The position numbers were made by a program, and so were the translations under genes. A stretch of DNA of 64,000 bases. Source: Orobanche coerulescens (taxonomy: Eukaryota; Streptophyta; Magnoliopsida; Lamiales; Orobanchaceae). Shown here piece after piece: positions 21,837 to 33,254 of the stretch. The notes beneath the pieces were generated by a model. That model made no database searches. It saw nothing but the letters and a program-made list of their open reading frames with translations, and was not told the origin of the DNA. The stretch lies in NCBI GenBank assembly GCA_033398695.1, contig CM065802.1, positions 146,926,096 through 146,990,095 of the forward strand, in the 5' to 3' direction. Position 1 is the stretch's first letter; every line of letters starts with the position of its first letter.

Positions 21837-22313
21837 GTGGTTTTGAATACTACCCTCCAAGTCATGTCTCATTTGAAATCATCGTCATCGGACTAGTATC
21901 ATTGGACTTTCGCGTCACGTGTGACCTGTGCAAATGCCGAGCCAATCAGACCAAGAACTGTAAGATTTCTGATGCCATGGTATAATTTCTCGCATTAATC
22001 ATTCATTCATAATTCATCAGTTAACAATCCTCAATCATCATTGTCATTTTGACCGGGACGGTCAGGTTAACTCATTAATCAGTCAATTCATTTCATTACT
22101 CAGTTGTTGATCTTGAAGATCATATCATCAATCTTGTTAAATTGTTCAAGATAATCATTTCAGTAATTTTATCAGATAATCATGTCACGTCAATCAATCA
22201 TTCATGTAGTCGCTGTATGTGAGCGCGTATGCTCATTTTCATCATTTCATAATATAATCATAATGTGATACTCATGCGAGATATATAATCATCATATGAC
22301 TTTCCACTTCAGT

Positions 22314-23580
22314 ATGGAAAGGTGGCGGAAGGGCGTGGAGGACGAGGCCGTGGAGCGGGCCGAATCCCGAGAACTCGTGCGAATACACGTGCAAATGCCA
22401 GGAATAATGCTAACTCATCGAGCAGCGACGCTGCCACTCACTCACCTGGACACGATCATTCACTGTCAGGGAGTCGTACCCGGGACACGGCTCAGTCAGA
22501 GGGTGTTCGGGTCGACCCACTCGCATTTATGCAGGGCATGATGGCCCAAATGACCCCGATGGCTCAGTTGATGGAGACGATGCATAACTCCGTCAATCAA
22601 AATCAGCGAGCTCCTCGCCGCCACCTCGAGGCAAGAGAGGGGTGTAAGCAATATCATTAGCGATATCTCTCTTGGCGACCACCTACTTTTGAGGGCTCAT
22701 CGAGCCGGCGGATATTGTTCCTGGATTGAGCATTTTGAGAAGTTATTTGCTATGGTGGATTGCCTGAAGGGCATAAAGTTTCGATTGCGGCTTACTATCT
22801 CGGTAAGAGCGCTCATTCATGGTGGTTATCGTTGAAGCCCACAGACGGAACATGTACTTGGGATCGATTCAAGACTCTCATGATGGAGAGGTACTATCCG
22901 GCCCCACTCGGGGAGGCCAAGTTGTCGGAATTACTCACTCCCGACCTTTCGGCGGATGATGACGTTCTCGCCATCGCCGAAAAATTTCAGAACTTCTTCC
23001 GTTCGCCTCATCTATCATTCACTCGAAGCGGACAAGATCAAGTATTTCACAAGAGGTGAAACCCGTATGAGACTTGATTTACTTAATCATAATTGCACCA
23101 CGTTGGCGAGTTCATTGAGAAGGCTCTTACTTACGAGCTTACGGCTAAGGAAATTGCTAAGCGGCAACCTTCGTCGCTAGCAAGAAGTCCAAGAACCGTG
23201 TCGGTCGGCGGGAGTCGTGCCACTTTCAAGAAACCACGTGCGGGCTCTACTTTTACGGCGACCTCCCGGCATCTAAACCGCGGAATCTCGATCGCGAGCG
23301 GCGATTCGGCCATCACTTCTTTCAACTGTGAGGAACAGGTCATTTCGGCACTAAGTGTCAAAGCGATCATCACGTGCCACAATCGTGGGATTGCCGGGCA
23401 CAGGGCCCGTTTTTGCCGTAGGGACTTTAAACCCACTCGGCGTCATCTCAAGCCCTGGAGTCATTCGGGTGCGTAATCGAGCCACTCGGTTAGCGTCGTT
23501 CAAGACAGCGGGAGCTAAAGGCGGAGCAGAGCTATCGAGGCAGGAGCGTCAGGTTCGGCGGCCGGCAAGCCCCGAATTTA
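22314..23580 (+). pseudogene. Element D gag, multiply frameshifted
   Basis: The start codon context (cagtATGGAAAG, 22314) matches that of G (49483). The true frame then appears at 22322 as an RG-rich N-terminus (GRGGRGRGAGRIPRTRAN), followed by FMQGMMAQMTPMAQLMETMH. After a break, 22760-23059 has HKVSIAAYYLGKSAHSWWLS and TLMMERYYPAPLGEAKLSEL. A third frame (from 23093) has GEFIEKALTYELTAKEIAKR. Knuckle-like Cys/His remain near 23330-23420 but in different frames. It is close in sequence to the gag of G. Confidence 0.82.
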
Positions 23581-23584
23581 TGAG

Positions 23585-24274
23585 ATGAAGAAGACCGATG
23601 ATCCTGAGGCCCGAATGATCTCAGGTACACTCGAAATTCTATCTCAACCTGTGTGTACCCTTTTTGATACTGGTGCATCTCATTCATTCATTTCCGAGTC
23701 ATGTTTGAGTAGACTACGTCTGGGTAGTGCTACTAGTTGTGAGCCTTATGTCATTGGCCTACCTGATGGTAGACGAATTATCGGAAGTCGTGAGATTCAG
23801 AATTGTCCGATTCAGCTTCATGGTCGTGTATGGCCAACGGACCTAATCGTAGTAGATTTGCCGAGGGACGACGTCATCTTGGGTATTGATTGGATGGATC
23901 GTCACGATGCCATCATTAGTGTCCGAAAGCGTTTGGTCACTATCATTTCAGACGATGGATTCGAATGTGTGTTTCAGGGAGGTAATCCCAGCTATTCTGG
24001 TAAAGTCATTAATTTGATGAAAGCAGTAAGGTTACTCAATCAGGGATGTGTCGGTTATTGGTTCTATATGGCCAAAACCGAGAAATCATCAGTAATGTTA
24101 ACGGATATTCCGGTGGTGAGGGAATATGCCGATGTTTTTCCAGACGAGTTACTCGGTTTGCCTCCACGAGAGGATGTGGAATTCACGATTGAGTTGGAGC
24201 ACAGTGCGTCCCGATATCGAAGGCACCGTGCGGATGGCCTCGACCGAAATGCGGGAACTAAAGAACCAACTTGA
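23585..24274 (+). pseudogene. Element D protease
   Basis: A 229-codon frame holds PVCTLFDTGASHSFISESCL, the active-site motif of the retrotransposon aspartic protease, then DVILGIDWMDRHDAI and [20 protein letters not shown], the link to RT. It would cleave the Gag-Pol polyprotein. The frame shifts at about 24200 ([15 protein letters not shown] replaces the usual PGT.PI...YRMA block). Confidence 0.85.
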
Positions 24275-25102
24275 GGAGTTGTTCGAGAAAGGATATATCC
24301 GGGAGTGCGTCCCGTGGGGAGCACCGGTGTTGTTTGTCAAGAAGAAGGATGGTTCGTTCCGCTTATGTATTGATTATCGGGAGTTGAGCAGGTGACGATC
24401 AAGAATAAGTATCCCTTACCCCGTATTGACGATCTCTTAGATCAACTTGGGGAGCTTGTATTTTCCAAGATCGACTTAAGATCCGGATATCATCGATTCT
24501 TGATTCGAGAGTCGGATATCGCGAGGACGGCGTTTCGAACACGCTATGGTCATTATGAGTTTGTGGTTATGCCGTTCGGTTTGACTAATGCACCTGCGGT
24601 ATTTATGGAGTTAATGAATCGGGTCTTCATCGACTTTTTGGATCGGTTTGTTGTTGTCTTCATCGATGACATTTTGATTTATTCTCGTGATCGGGAGGAA
24701 CACGAGTTTCACCTTCATCTAGTGCTCGACGTGTTGAGACGAGAACAACTTTATGGGAAATTTTCTAAATGTGAGTTCTGGATGTCCGAAGTGACTTTTC
24801 TCGGACATGTAATTTCATCAGACGGAGTTCGTGTCGATCCTCAGAAGATGGAGGCTATTCGAGATTGGCTACCTCCGAAGAACGTTAAGGAAATCCAAAG
24901 TTTCCTCGGATTAGCGGGTTATTATCGGCGATTTGTAGAGGGATTTTCTCGAATCGCTCAACCCTTAACGAACCTTTTGCGGAAGGATAAGAAATACACG
25001 TGGTCCGACGCGTGTCAACGGAGCTTTGAGGAACTCAAGAGCCGGTTAATGTCGGCACTGTACTCTCCTTGCCGCGAGGGCGGAAGGATTTGTGGTCTAT
25101 AG
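24240..25102 (+). pseudogene. Element D reverse transcriptase
   Basis: The N-terminal part (to 24395) has [17 protein letters not shown] and [20 protein letters not shown]. After a shift at about 24391, the main frame (24392-25102) has [17 protein letters not shown] and [11 protein letters not shown] blocks, [52 protein letters not shown] and [20 protein letters not shown]. Catalytic Asp pair FIDD is present. The frame is lost again at about 25060, in the entry to RNase H. Confidence 0.88.
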
Positions 25103-25440
25103 TGATGCGTCGGACGGGGTCTCGGATGTGTACTCATGCGAGCGGGAAGGTTATTGCCTATGCTTCACGGCAATTGAGACCTTACGAGATTAATTATCCG
25201 ACCCACGACACGGAGCTAGCGGCAGTGGTGTTCGCTTTGAAAATTTGGCGTCATTATCTTTATGGCGTTACATCGAGATATTCACCGATCATAAGAGCTT
25301 AAAGTATATATTTACTCGAAGGAGTTAAATATGCGCCGAGAGGCAGTGGTTGGAATTAATCAAAGATTATGATATCGAGATCCTTTACCACCGGGCAAGG
25401 CGAATGTTGTCGCCGACGCCTTGAGTCGTAAGTCCGTTCG
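25069..25440 (+). pseudogene. Element D RNase H remnant
   Basis: [20 protein letters not shown] and [20 protein letters not shown] are in one frame. The catalytic DAS just upstream is in another. One break, at about 25137, reads catgcgagc where a CAG codon would restore the frame. Further breaks at about 25275, 25340 and 25395 disrupt the FTDHKSLKY and [15 protein letters not shown] blocks. Confidence 0.8.
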
Positions 25441-25865
25441 GGAGCGGATGCTTGCCCGTTTAATAGTTCGAAGGAGCTTGGCGAGAATTCCTTAGACCCG
25501 AGATCGAGTGCAGCCGGCGAGTTCGGGCGGCTTTGTATGTTAGAGATTTCATCGTCACTCGAGGAGGAAATCCGAGAGAATCAGGTTCGGACCCATCATT
25601 GTTGCGCATCCGAGAGGATGTGGCTCAGGAAAGCCTGGATTTGTGGTCCACGAGGATGGACTTTTGAGGTTTAAGAATCGGTTGTGCGTGCCGTGAGCAG
25701 CGAGTTGAAAAACTCTATTTTGAGAGAAGCTCATGCTACCCCTTATTCTGTTCATCCGGGGTCTAGCAAGATGTACAAGGACTTGAAACAAAATTACCGG
25801 TGGAGTAATATGAAGCGAGAAGTCGCGAATTTGTTTCGAGATGCTTAACTGTCAACAAGTTAAGA

Positions 25866-26531
25866 TTGAACATCGGCGACCGGCGGGTATCTTTGAAACC
25901 TCTTCCTATTCCCGAGTGGAAGTGGGAAGACATTTCTATAGATTTCATCACGAGTTTGCCGACGAGTCGTCGTGGCATGAACACGATCTGGGTGATCGTG
26001 GACCGCTTAACCAAATCAGCTCATTTCCTTGAGATCAAGGAAACGTGGGGTCCCGAGAGACTTGCTCAACTGTTCATCAAAGAGATAGTCAGACTCCACG
26101 GTACTCCTAAAAGTATCGTTTCCGATCGTGACGGACGGTTTGTGTCGCACTTTTGGAAATCAGTTCATCGCGCTATGGGAACCCAGCTTAATCTCAGTAC
26201 TGCTTTTCACCCTCAGTCCGACGGACAATCAGAGAGGACGATTCAGACCTTAGAGGACATGTTGAGGGCATGCGTCCTCGATTGGAAAGACGATTGGGAA
26301 GCCCAACTACCATTGATCGAGTTCACGTATAATAATAGTTGGCATGCTTCGATCAAGATGGCACCTTACGAGGCCTTGTATGGTCGTCGTTGTCGATCTC
26401 CGTTGTGTTGGGACGACTTATCAGAATCATTGGGCACCGAGCCCGATATGCTTATAGCCGCCCGTGAGAAGGTAGCTTTGATCAGAAGTCGCTTGTTGAC
26501 ATTTCAGTCGGCGAAATCATATGCGAGATAA
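25866..26531 (+). pseudogene. Element D integrase core
   Basis: A 221-codon frame keeps PIPEWKWEDISIDFITSLPT (first Asp), KSIVSDRDGRFVSHFWK (second Asp), DGQSERTIQTLEDMLRA (Glu) and NNSWHASIKMAPYEALYGRR. The zinc finger lies just upstream in a different frame (LNCQQVKIEH, about 25850). It is the best-preserved catalytic domain of D but is separated from the tail by further indels at about 26525. Confidence 0.87.
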
Positions 26532-26624
26532 CCGTAAATCGACCATTAGAGTTCGAGGTGGTGACCACGTGTTGGACAAGGTATCCCGAGTCGTGGTATC
26601 TTCCGTTTTGGGAAGAGGGGAAAG

Positions 26625-26970
26625 TTGAGTCCGAGATTCATTGGACCGTTTGAGATTTTGGATCGAGTAGGCGAGTTAGCTTATCGATTGGCTTTACCTC
26701 CGGCGTTGAGCCGAATTCATAATGTGTTTCATGTCTCTCAGCTGCGGAAGTATGTTGCCGACTCGAGTCACATACTTGATTCGGAAATCGAGATCGCCGA
26801 CGATCATTCATATGAGGAGCGTCTATACGAGTTTTAGAGCGGCGAATCAAACAATTGAGGAATAAGACGATTCCTTTGGTTAAAATTCGGTGGTCTAGAC
26901 ACGAGTCGAAGAGGCTACTTGGGAAACCGAGGATAGTATGCGAGAGAGTTATCCCGAGTTGTTTGACCCT
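26625..26970 (+). pseudogene. Element D integrase tail and chromodomain-like end
   Basis: [40 protein letters not shown] and [19 protein letters not shown] are in frame to 26837. Beyond it, patches corresponding to LRNKTIPLVKI, then EATWE and MRESYPELFDP, are visible in shifted frames up to the stop near 26970. Confidence 0.8.
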
Positions 26971-26990
26971 TAGTTTCGGGGACGAAACTC

Positions 26991-27005
26991 TTTTAAGGGG
27001 GTGTA
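26991..27005 (+). other. Polypurine tract of element D
   Basis: ttttaagggggtgta lies directly before the 3' LTR (27006), after the common gggacgaaactc block. Confidence 0.8.
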
Positions 27006-29398
27006 TGTAATACCGGTTGTAACTCAATAATTATCACTCAAGAATTATCATTCAAGAATTGATACTCGTAATCTCATTCATCATTGATCATTTGTCACTC
27101 ATATTCGGTCATGGTATTTATCATTGAGTAATTGTATCGTGTATCAATCGTCATTCATCACTAATCGATTGGAGTTTCGTGCCGTGTTTATCATCATTGT
27201 CATTTTCGTTGCAAGGCGTGCTTGAGGAGTAGCGCACGCTACATACTCCTTTTAGCGTCGCTAATTGGGTATAGGTAGCGCACGCTACCGCTCGGCTTTA
27301 GCGCACGCTAAGGCTACCTTGGCTGATCCGTAAGGTACTGACTGCGGTGAGAATATTTGTAGCGCACGCTACGAGTGGTAATGGCGCGCGCTAACGGGTT
27401 GTAGTAGCGCACGCTATATGTGTGGAGTAGCGCGCTAGGGCGGATCGAGTTGAGTCCGGTGGCTCTGGATCGCACCGGGTTAATTCATAGCGTACGCTAT
27501 GCATTGTTGTTAGCGTACGCAACCGATATATTAGCGCACGCTAAACAGTGGTTGTAGCGCACGCTATCGGGGTCGATCGAGGTCGACAGTTTTACGGACT
27601 CGATCGGGCATCAAATATTTCGCTAGCGCACGCTAACAATGGATATTAGCGCACGCTAGTAGTATGGCCGTAGCGCACGCTACAAATAGGTACGTAGCGC
27701 GCGCTACCGTGTTCGGACAGTGGGTACTGGACTACCCAAATTACACGTTAGCGCACGCTATGCACAAGGGCTAGCGCACGCTAACACGGGTCGAGTATAA
27801 ATTGGACAGTTTAGTCAGAGTTCGTCATTTTTCATCTCATTTCATTCCTTCGGTAGTTTTGGGCAATTTCGAGCGATTCGGAGAGGATTCTTCGAGGTGT
27901 AATCATCAATCATCATCTTCAAGCTCATCTTTTGGATTGATCATCATTTCATCATCTTCATCACATCGAATCAAAGGTATTAATCTCTTGGATCTAGAAT
28001 TTCGGATTTTTGGGGTTTTCCTTCCGATTTCTTCGTGTAAGCTTGGATTATCATTGGAATATGTTAGTTATGGATTATCTAACTTGTATAAACATATTCC
28101 TACGGGTTTAATGGTTATTTTCGGAATTATTTCAAGAACCCTTGGGGTTGACTTCGGTTAATTGGGGATTTTCCGATTGGTGTTGTTGTAATCATGAGTT
28201 ATGGATTCCTAATGGATTATTGATATCCTTGAAAGTGTTTTGATGGTTTGAAATACTCATCTTGGAGTTGGTTTCGATTCATTCGAGATCGGATATCGTT
28301 GTGTCGACGTTTGAGTCGATTATGATCGTTTTTTATTTGCGTAATGATCGGATTATTGGTAATTGTGTTATTCAAGGTTGTTCGAGCGACCGATATTTCA
28401 TTTAGGACGTTGTTCGTGGACGGACATTCATCATCGGTATTGTGTAAGTTAATTCTTACTCGGTTAAAAGGATATTCATTCCTTTTGTCGTTGTTCATTC
28501 ATAATCATAATTCATTCATCATTGTATTAATCGTATCAAAACTCGTCATTGTCAATTAATCACCTCAGTCATAAGGAACGACGGTTCCGATCATTTCATT
28601 GAGCTATCATTCATTTCACCATCATTCAATCTTGGTGAGTCATTATTCATTTTCATTGTCACTTTTGTCATATTGTGGCATTCGGGTCATCTTGGCGTGC
28701 GGTTGGTATGTGTAGGATTTTCATGTCGGGCACATTATAGTCGTGTGTTGGTTGGTGGCCTCACATTGGGTATGTGCACACGAGTCGATTGCTCGTGAGG
28801 CGATTAGGTACAAGACCACGCGTGTTTGATCGTTGGTGGCTTGTGCACGACACATTTCCATCCGGACGTAGTGTGGCGCCATTCCTTTGAGCCGTCGATA
28901 GTTGATTCATATAGCATGTTTTATTGCGTATGTTTCAACGAATAATTCATAATTTGGATATATCATGATTGTGTATTTTCAACCCTTGAGAATTGTTGTT
29001 ACGTATCGACCGTTGGGGATATTGTTTTTCGTGTCATGGCAAGGCTAAAGCACGAGGAGAGCACGGTGACGGCGAGAGTCCCAGTGATACTAGTAGGGGG
29101 CCCCGATCTGCATTGATCATTTATTCAGTCATTTATGTTTCCTTTATTTATTCCGCTGCAGACATTCCGTTTGAATGCTCATTTCATTCAGTGTTGTGTA
29201 TTTTATCGTCACATAAAATACACATGTATTCTATTTTTATCCTGGGTGTGTTGTATAAAACTCCTCATCGGAGTAATTGATGTTGTAATGTGGTTCGGTA
29301 CTACATTTACCTGTGTAATTCATTCATCTTCATTCGCCTGGTGGGTCCCAGTCGGGGGTCCACGGCACTGTAATATCCGCCTAGTTTGGGGTGTTACA
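27006..29398 (+). repeat. Element D 3' LTR
   Basis: 2,393 bp. Palindrome array 27230-27783, TATA tataaatt 27796-27803. It preserves the fourth palindrome set lost from the 5' copy. Many differences from the 5' LTR are single-base losses at CAG/CTG, such as gatactcgtaatc (27063) for gatactcagtaatc and ctaatcgattgg for ctaatctgattgg. Confidence 0.93.
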
Positions 29399-29403
29399 AA
29401 CAC

Positions 29404-31213
29404 GAGGTGGAAATAACCCGTCCAATGATCCAGCGCCCTCAGCCTAGATCCCAAGATGATCCCGTCGGACCAACACTAGGTGGACATCCGATCCAGCGCC
29501 CTCAGCATAGATCGTACAACGTATACAAACACAACTCATGCATACCCATATGCCAAATCATTATGTTCATCAACATGAACATATAAACACTATATAACGA
29601 ATACCATGGCAAATCAACGAAATAAATATCATGTTCAACATCATGAATAACCATACGCATGCTCCAAAAATACCAATATTAACATATCACGATACTTGCC
29701 TCGAAGATGGCAAGAACGATATACTTCAATGATCTCAACCCACTCGAAGGTCGCCTCCTTCGATCAACGTAGCAAGCTCGAACCTTAACAAAAGGAATGA
29801 TATACAAATCATCTCAAGTCGAACAATGGCCTAACAATTCGGCCTAGGGCCGAAAAGCTCAAAATAAACAAGCTGTCTGGATTGCTTAGCGCGCGCTACG
29901 TACTTTACGTAACGTGCGCTAATCCGGACTGTTAGCGTACGCTATCGTATAAGACTAGCGTGCGCTAGCCACGGACTGGCAGTCTGACTCGGCTGGTCTC
30001 ATAACGTACGCTACGTACGTTTCGTGCGTTAACCGAACCTCGATAGCGCACGTTAACTCACACATGTTAGCGTACGCTAATCTTGCATGGCAGAATACTG
30101 CAAACCGAAAACTGGGTTGAATGGTGAAGAACTCATGAATTCTACCGTGATGATACAAGTTATCCTCGGGCATATCATGCTACTAAGGTTTGTGGAAGTT
30201 TTATGATTATGAAATACAAATATACGGATAGTCATCTCAATATCATAATCCATCTACGATCTTCAAGAAATAATCTAAGTTCCGATCGTCTTACGTTCCA
30301 AAACACATGATTCCAACGTGTACAACGTATCAACTGGTAATATCCGATTCGATCATAAATCAATTTGAACATGCTTAGGAGTCCTTATAATAAGAGGGTT
30401 CAAAGGTTCATTCGATATATAGTGCCGATACGTCAAAAGTATCCTTCTAACATGTGATGACCGATTATAACGAAATACTTGCTATCCAAACATGATTCAA
30501 ACTTCCTTAGGAACATTACTAATCCTTGGTGAAGAATCACCTACCTCAAATTAGCGAAGAACACGGAGGAAAATGAAGCAATCCAACACCGAAGGCTTGA
30601 ACACCAATCTCCAATGATATACGATCTTCAATCTCGAACTAGGAGGTTGATTCGAAGTGTTTAGGACTAAGGGAGTTATGTTCTAGGTGTAAGAGTTCGG
30701 GCTATGGGAGGAGAAAGAACTGAAATCACGAATAGGATGCTGTCCTATTTATAATAAATGGCTATTAGCGCGCGCTAGACCCTGTTCGTAGCGTGCGCTA
30801 ACGGCTCACAGTCTAAACTGTACTCGGCACTTAGCGTGCGCTACGCATATACCTGTAGCGTGCGCTAAGGCGTTGACTCGGCCTTTTCCCGAAAGCCGTC
30901 CAGGTACATCCGACACGATCCGACAGGGGTCCCCCGGCCAGATCTCACCTACCGCACGTCTCAATCAATCTGACCACGCATAGCGTGCGCTAATGATCCC
31001 CTGTAGCGTGCGCTATGAATCCCTGTTAGCGTATGCTACACGCAGCCTGTAGCGTGCGCTACATGCACAGAATTTCAACCTTTAAATCACATATACGAAA
31101 TTATACGCTCGACAACAATGGATTATGAAATACGGAGAATAGTACTCAGACAAAAGTACAATCATTACAATATCACAAGTTCCATTTACATAACAGAAAT
31201 CTCGGGTATTACA
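29404..31213 (-). repeat. Element B right (5') LTR, second part
   Basis: It resumes after D's right duplication (29399-29403) and ends at 31213. It carries two palindrome clusters, 29887-30079 and 30766-31061, either side of the minus-strand TATA box (tatttata, 30746-30753). This copy preserves cluster 1 better than the left LTR does. Confidence 0.93.
29887..30079 (-). promoter_or_regulatory. Second palindrome cluster of element B, downstream of its TATA box
   Basis: Two sets of four: 29887, 29910, 29933, 29956 (exactly 23 bp each), then 30002, 30020, 30044, 30068. In minus-strand sense this cluster lies some 670 bp downstream of the TATA box, so it would be within the transcript or leader. 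The solo LTR H also has one cluster on each side of its promoter region. Units include hybrids such as TAACGTGCGCTA. Confidence 0.85.
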
Positions 31214-31218
31214 CGATT

Positions 31219-31809
31219 ATCTTGTCCGGAGTATTCCCGAGTAGATACTACCGTGACCCTTGGCCGCGGCCTTGGGAGTTTTCTTGTTGGACCGTGTTGC
31301 GGGATAAAACCTGAATGGTACCCACGTCCGGAGTATTCCTGTGTAGATACTTCCGTGACCCTTGGTTGCGACCTTGGGAGTTTATGTGCTGATAAAAGGA
31401 ATAACATGGAACATTCGGTGATAACCTTATTCCTTGAAATTATTAGATTTTACCTTTGAGTTTGGTTTGGAATGTTTCTGACCTAGGTTACTGGCACGAC
31501 ATGTCGTGCCAGGTAAATTTGTTGAATTTGTGCAGGACACCCCCGAAGGTTACGGCCAGGCATGAGCTGTATTGGAAGAAGGCCTGCTAATTTCTTAAAT
31601 CAATTAGAACATTCCACGTTGTGTAATAACCGTATGTACGGACACCATTTGCTTTTGTACTTTAGGTTGTACGAATACTTTCATAATTACTTCCGTATAT
31701 CACCACTTTTAATAAAATATTTTAGAAAATATTTTCAAAAGCTTGCCTTGTGGGTCCCTCACGGGATCTACGGCACTGTGGCGTCCCGGTTCATTTTGGG
31801 GGCGTTACA
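31219..31809 (+). repeat. Element A 5' LTR, second part
   Basis: It resumes after B's right duplication (31214-31218) and ends at gggggcgttaca (31809). It holds a two-copy tandem module (tccggagtattcc ... cttgggagttt; about 31226 and 31328) and a 22-bp perfect palindrome at 31491-31512. Confidence 0.93.
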
Positions 31810-31814
31810 GAAAA

Positions 31815-31826
31815 TGGTATCAGAGC
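31815..31826 (+). other. Primer-binding site of element A
   Basis: TGGTATCAGAGC, a perfect match to the initiator tRNA-Met site used by most plant Ty3/gypsy elements. It lies 5 bp after the LTR. Confidence 0.92.
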
Positions 31827-32033
31827 CAAACACTCACGTGGAAAGTTTTACCAAAAATATTTTGAAAACATTTTGCCTTCAAAATCCAACACTTCTGACG
31901 ACCGTAACTTCTCGAGGGATGTCGAGGTAAAATACACGTAAATTCTTAAGGATCAAATATGATGTTTGGATTCAGTAAGAACTCAGAGAATGTTTGCATT
32001 AAACTAACCTGTTAGATTGAACGAACATCACCA

Positions 32034-33254
32034 ATGGCACGTCGAGGAGCTAGAAGAAACGTGAATGACGCACAAGGTTCCGCTATGAACCAGCAGGAGG
32101 ACAGAAACACCGGAGAAACTAATCCAGCCGGAAATCAACCACCGCCTGTTAATCAGAACGAACAGGAAGCGGAAAATCAGAACAACGGGGGATTTGATCC
32201 AGCCTTCGTTCAGACTCTCGCCCAGGCCATTGCTATGGGAATCGCTCAGGTCAACCGGGCAGAACAAGTACCAGTCATTAACATAGAAGAGAACACCGGG
32301 AAGGACCATTGAATGGGAGAAATGCTGAAGGCCAGACCGCCATTATTCGACGGGTCAGGGGATAAGCACGTGGACGATTGGATCTCGGAAATGGAGACTG
32401 CCTTCGAGGTGATCGGCTGCCCAGGAAACCGGAAAGTGCCATTCGGAATCAACCAACTCCGTGACACCGCAGCCCGATGGTGGAGGAACTATAAGCCAGA
32501 GGACAGAATAGTCGGATGGCCCGAGTTTTCCAAACTACTGAGAGACGAGTACTGTCCCCGATCAGTTCAAACTGCACGAGCACGAAGTTTCTTCAGCGCA
32601 GGGCCTCAGAATTTGCCAGTACCAGAAATCATTCGGGCATACAGGACCGAGCTAAGCTATGTCGCACAGATGGTTCCATCCGAAGACCAGCGAATTTGTC
32701 ACCTTGCTCAACGGTTGCCGGAGGATGTTCAACGATACGCGGCGGGGTTTCATTGCACCACGTTGAGGGCATATGAGGACGTGGTCACAGCATACGCCGG
32801 TACAGTTGTCAGTTCGGATGCCGGGCACAACCAAAAGAAGCAGAAGATAGCAAATCAGTCCGGGAGCACCAGCAGAGTGAATTTGGGAATTAGGTTCCCC
32901 TCCAAATCAACAGCTTCATCCCAACAGAAAGGAACATCTGACGGGCCTTCTCGCCGTAGCTGTTTCAATTGTGGCATAGCAGGGCATACCATGAGTCAGT
33001 GTCGTAAAGCATCGACAAAGTGGTTTTTATGCGGAAGGGGTGGCCACATGTCTCGCTACTGTTCTCGGATCAAACCTACACCAAACCCAGCTCCTCAGAG
33101 TCAACAAGGCTCGGTACAGACATCCAGAGCATCTGCCATGTCCGACTACCGATCTCCACCTCACCAATCTCCTCTACACGGTGCCGGAAGAGGACGTGGT
33201 CGCGGAGGAATCGAACCCTCCTCGGGGACACTGCCGTCCGCGTGTTCGAACTAA
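32034..33254 (+). pseudogene. Element A gag, with one internal stop
   Basis: Starts MARRGARRNVND (32034). A TGA at 32310-32312 interrupts an otherwise continuous frame that resumes MGEMLKARPPLFDGSGDKHV. The gag domain shows VIGCPGNRKVPFGINQL, WWRNYKPEDR and EYCPRSVQTARARSFF. A canonical knuckle CFNCGIAGHTMSQC follows; the second, WFLCGRGGHMSRYC, has Trp in place of its first Cys. The frame ends at TAA (33252-33254), where neighbouring frames show the remains of a VRVFEL-type motif, so a small indel lies there. Gag would form virus-like particles in the cytoplasm. Confidence 0.88.

Larger units (their letters stand above)
19415..29398 (+). mobile_element. Element D: plus-strand Ty3/gypsy chromovirus in B's right LTR
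   Basis: D runs from TGTAATACCCGG (19415) to GGGGTGTTACA (29398). Its duplication is agcac (19410-19414) and aacac (29399-29403), one transition apart; the undisturbed left LTR of B reads aacac. LTRs are 19415-21820 (2,406 bp) and 27006-29398 (2,393 bp). PBS TGGTATCGGAGC at 21825-21836, polypurine tract before 27006. Internal coding order is gag, protease, RT, RNase H, integrase, all recognisable but cut by many 1-2 base indels. Confidence 0.95.
3025..31213 (-). mobile_element. Element B: minus-strand Ty3/gypsy chromovirus inside A's 5' LTR, hosting C and D
   Basis: B runs from TGTAACACCCCG (3025) to CGGGTATTACA (31213), flanked by perfect cgatt duplications (3020-3024, 31214-31218). It lies in reverse: its 3' LTR is on the left (3025-3529 plus 12176-14014, about 2,344 bp) and its 5' LTR on the right (18877-19414 plus 29404-31213, about 2,348 bp). 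The internal region is 14015-18876. The PBS TGGTATCGGAGC is the reverse complement of 18860-18871. The polypurine tract is the reverse complement of 14015-14026. Both LTRs were later invaded, the left by C and the right by D. Coding order, read right to left, is gag, protease, RT, RNase H, integrase, with several frameshifts. Confidence 0.95.
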
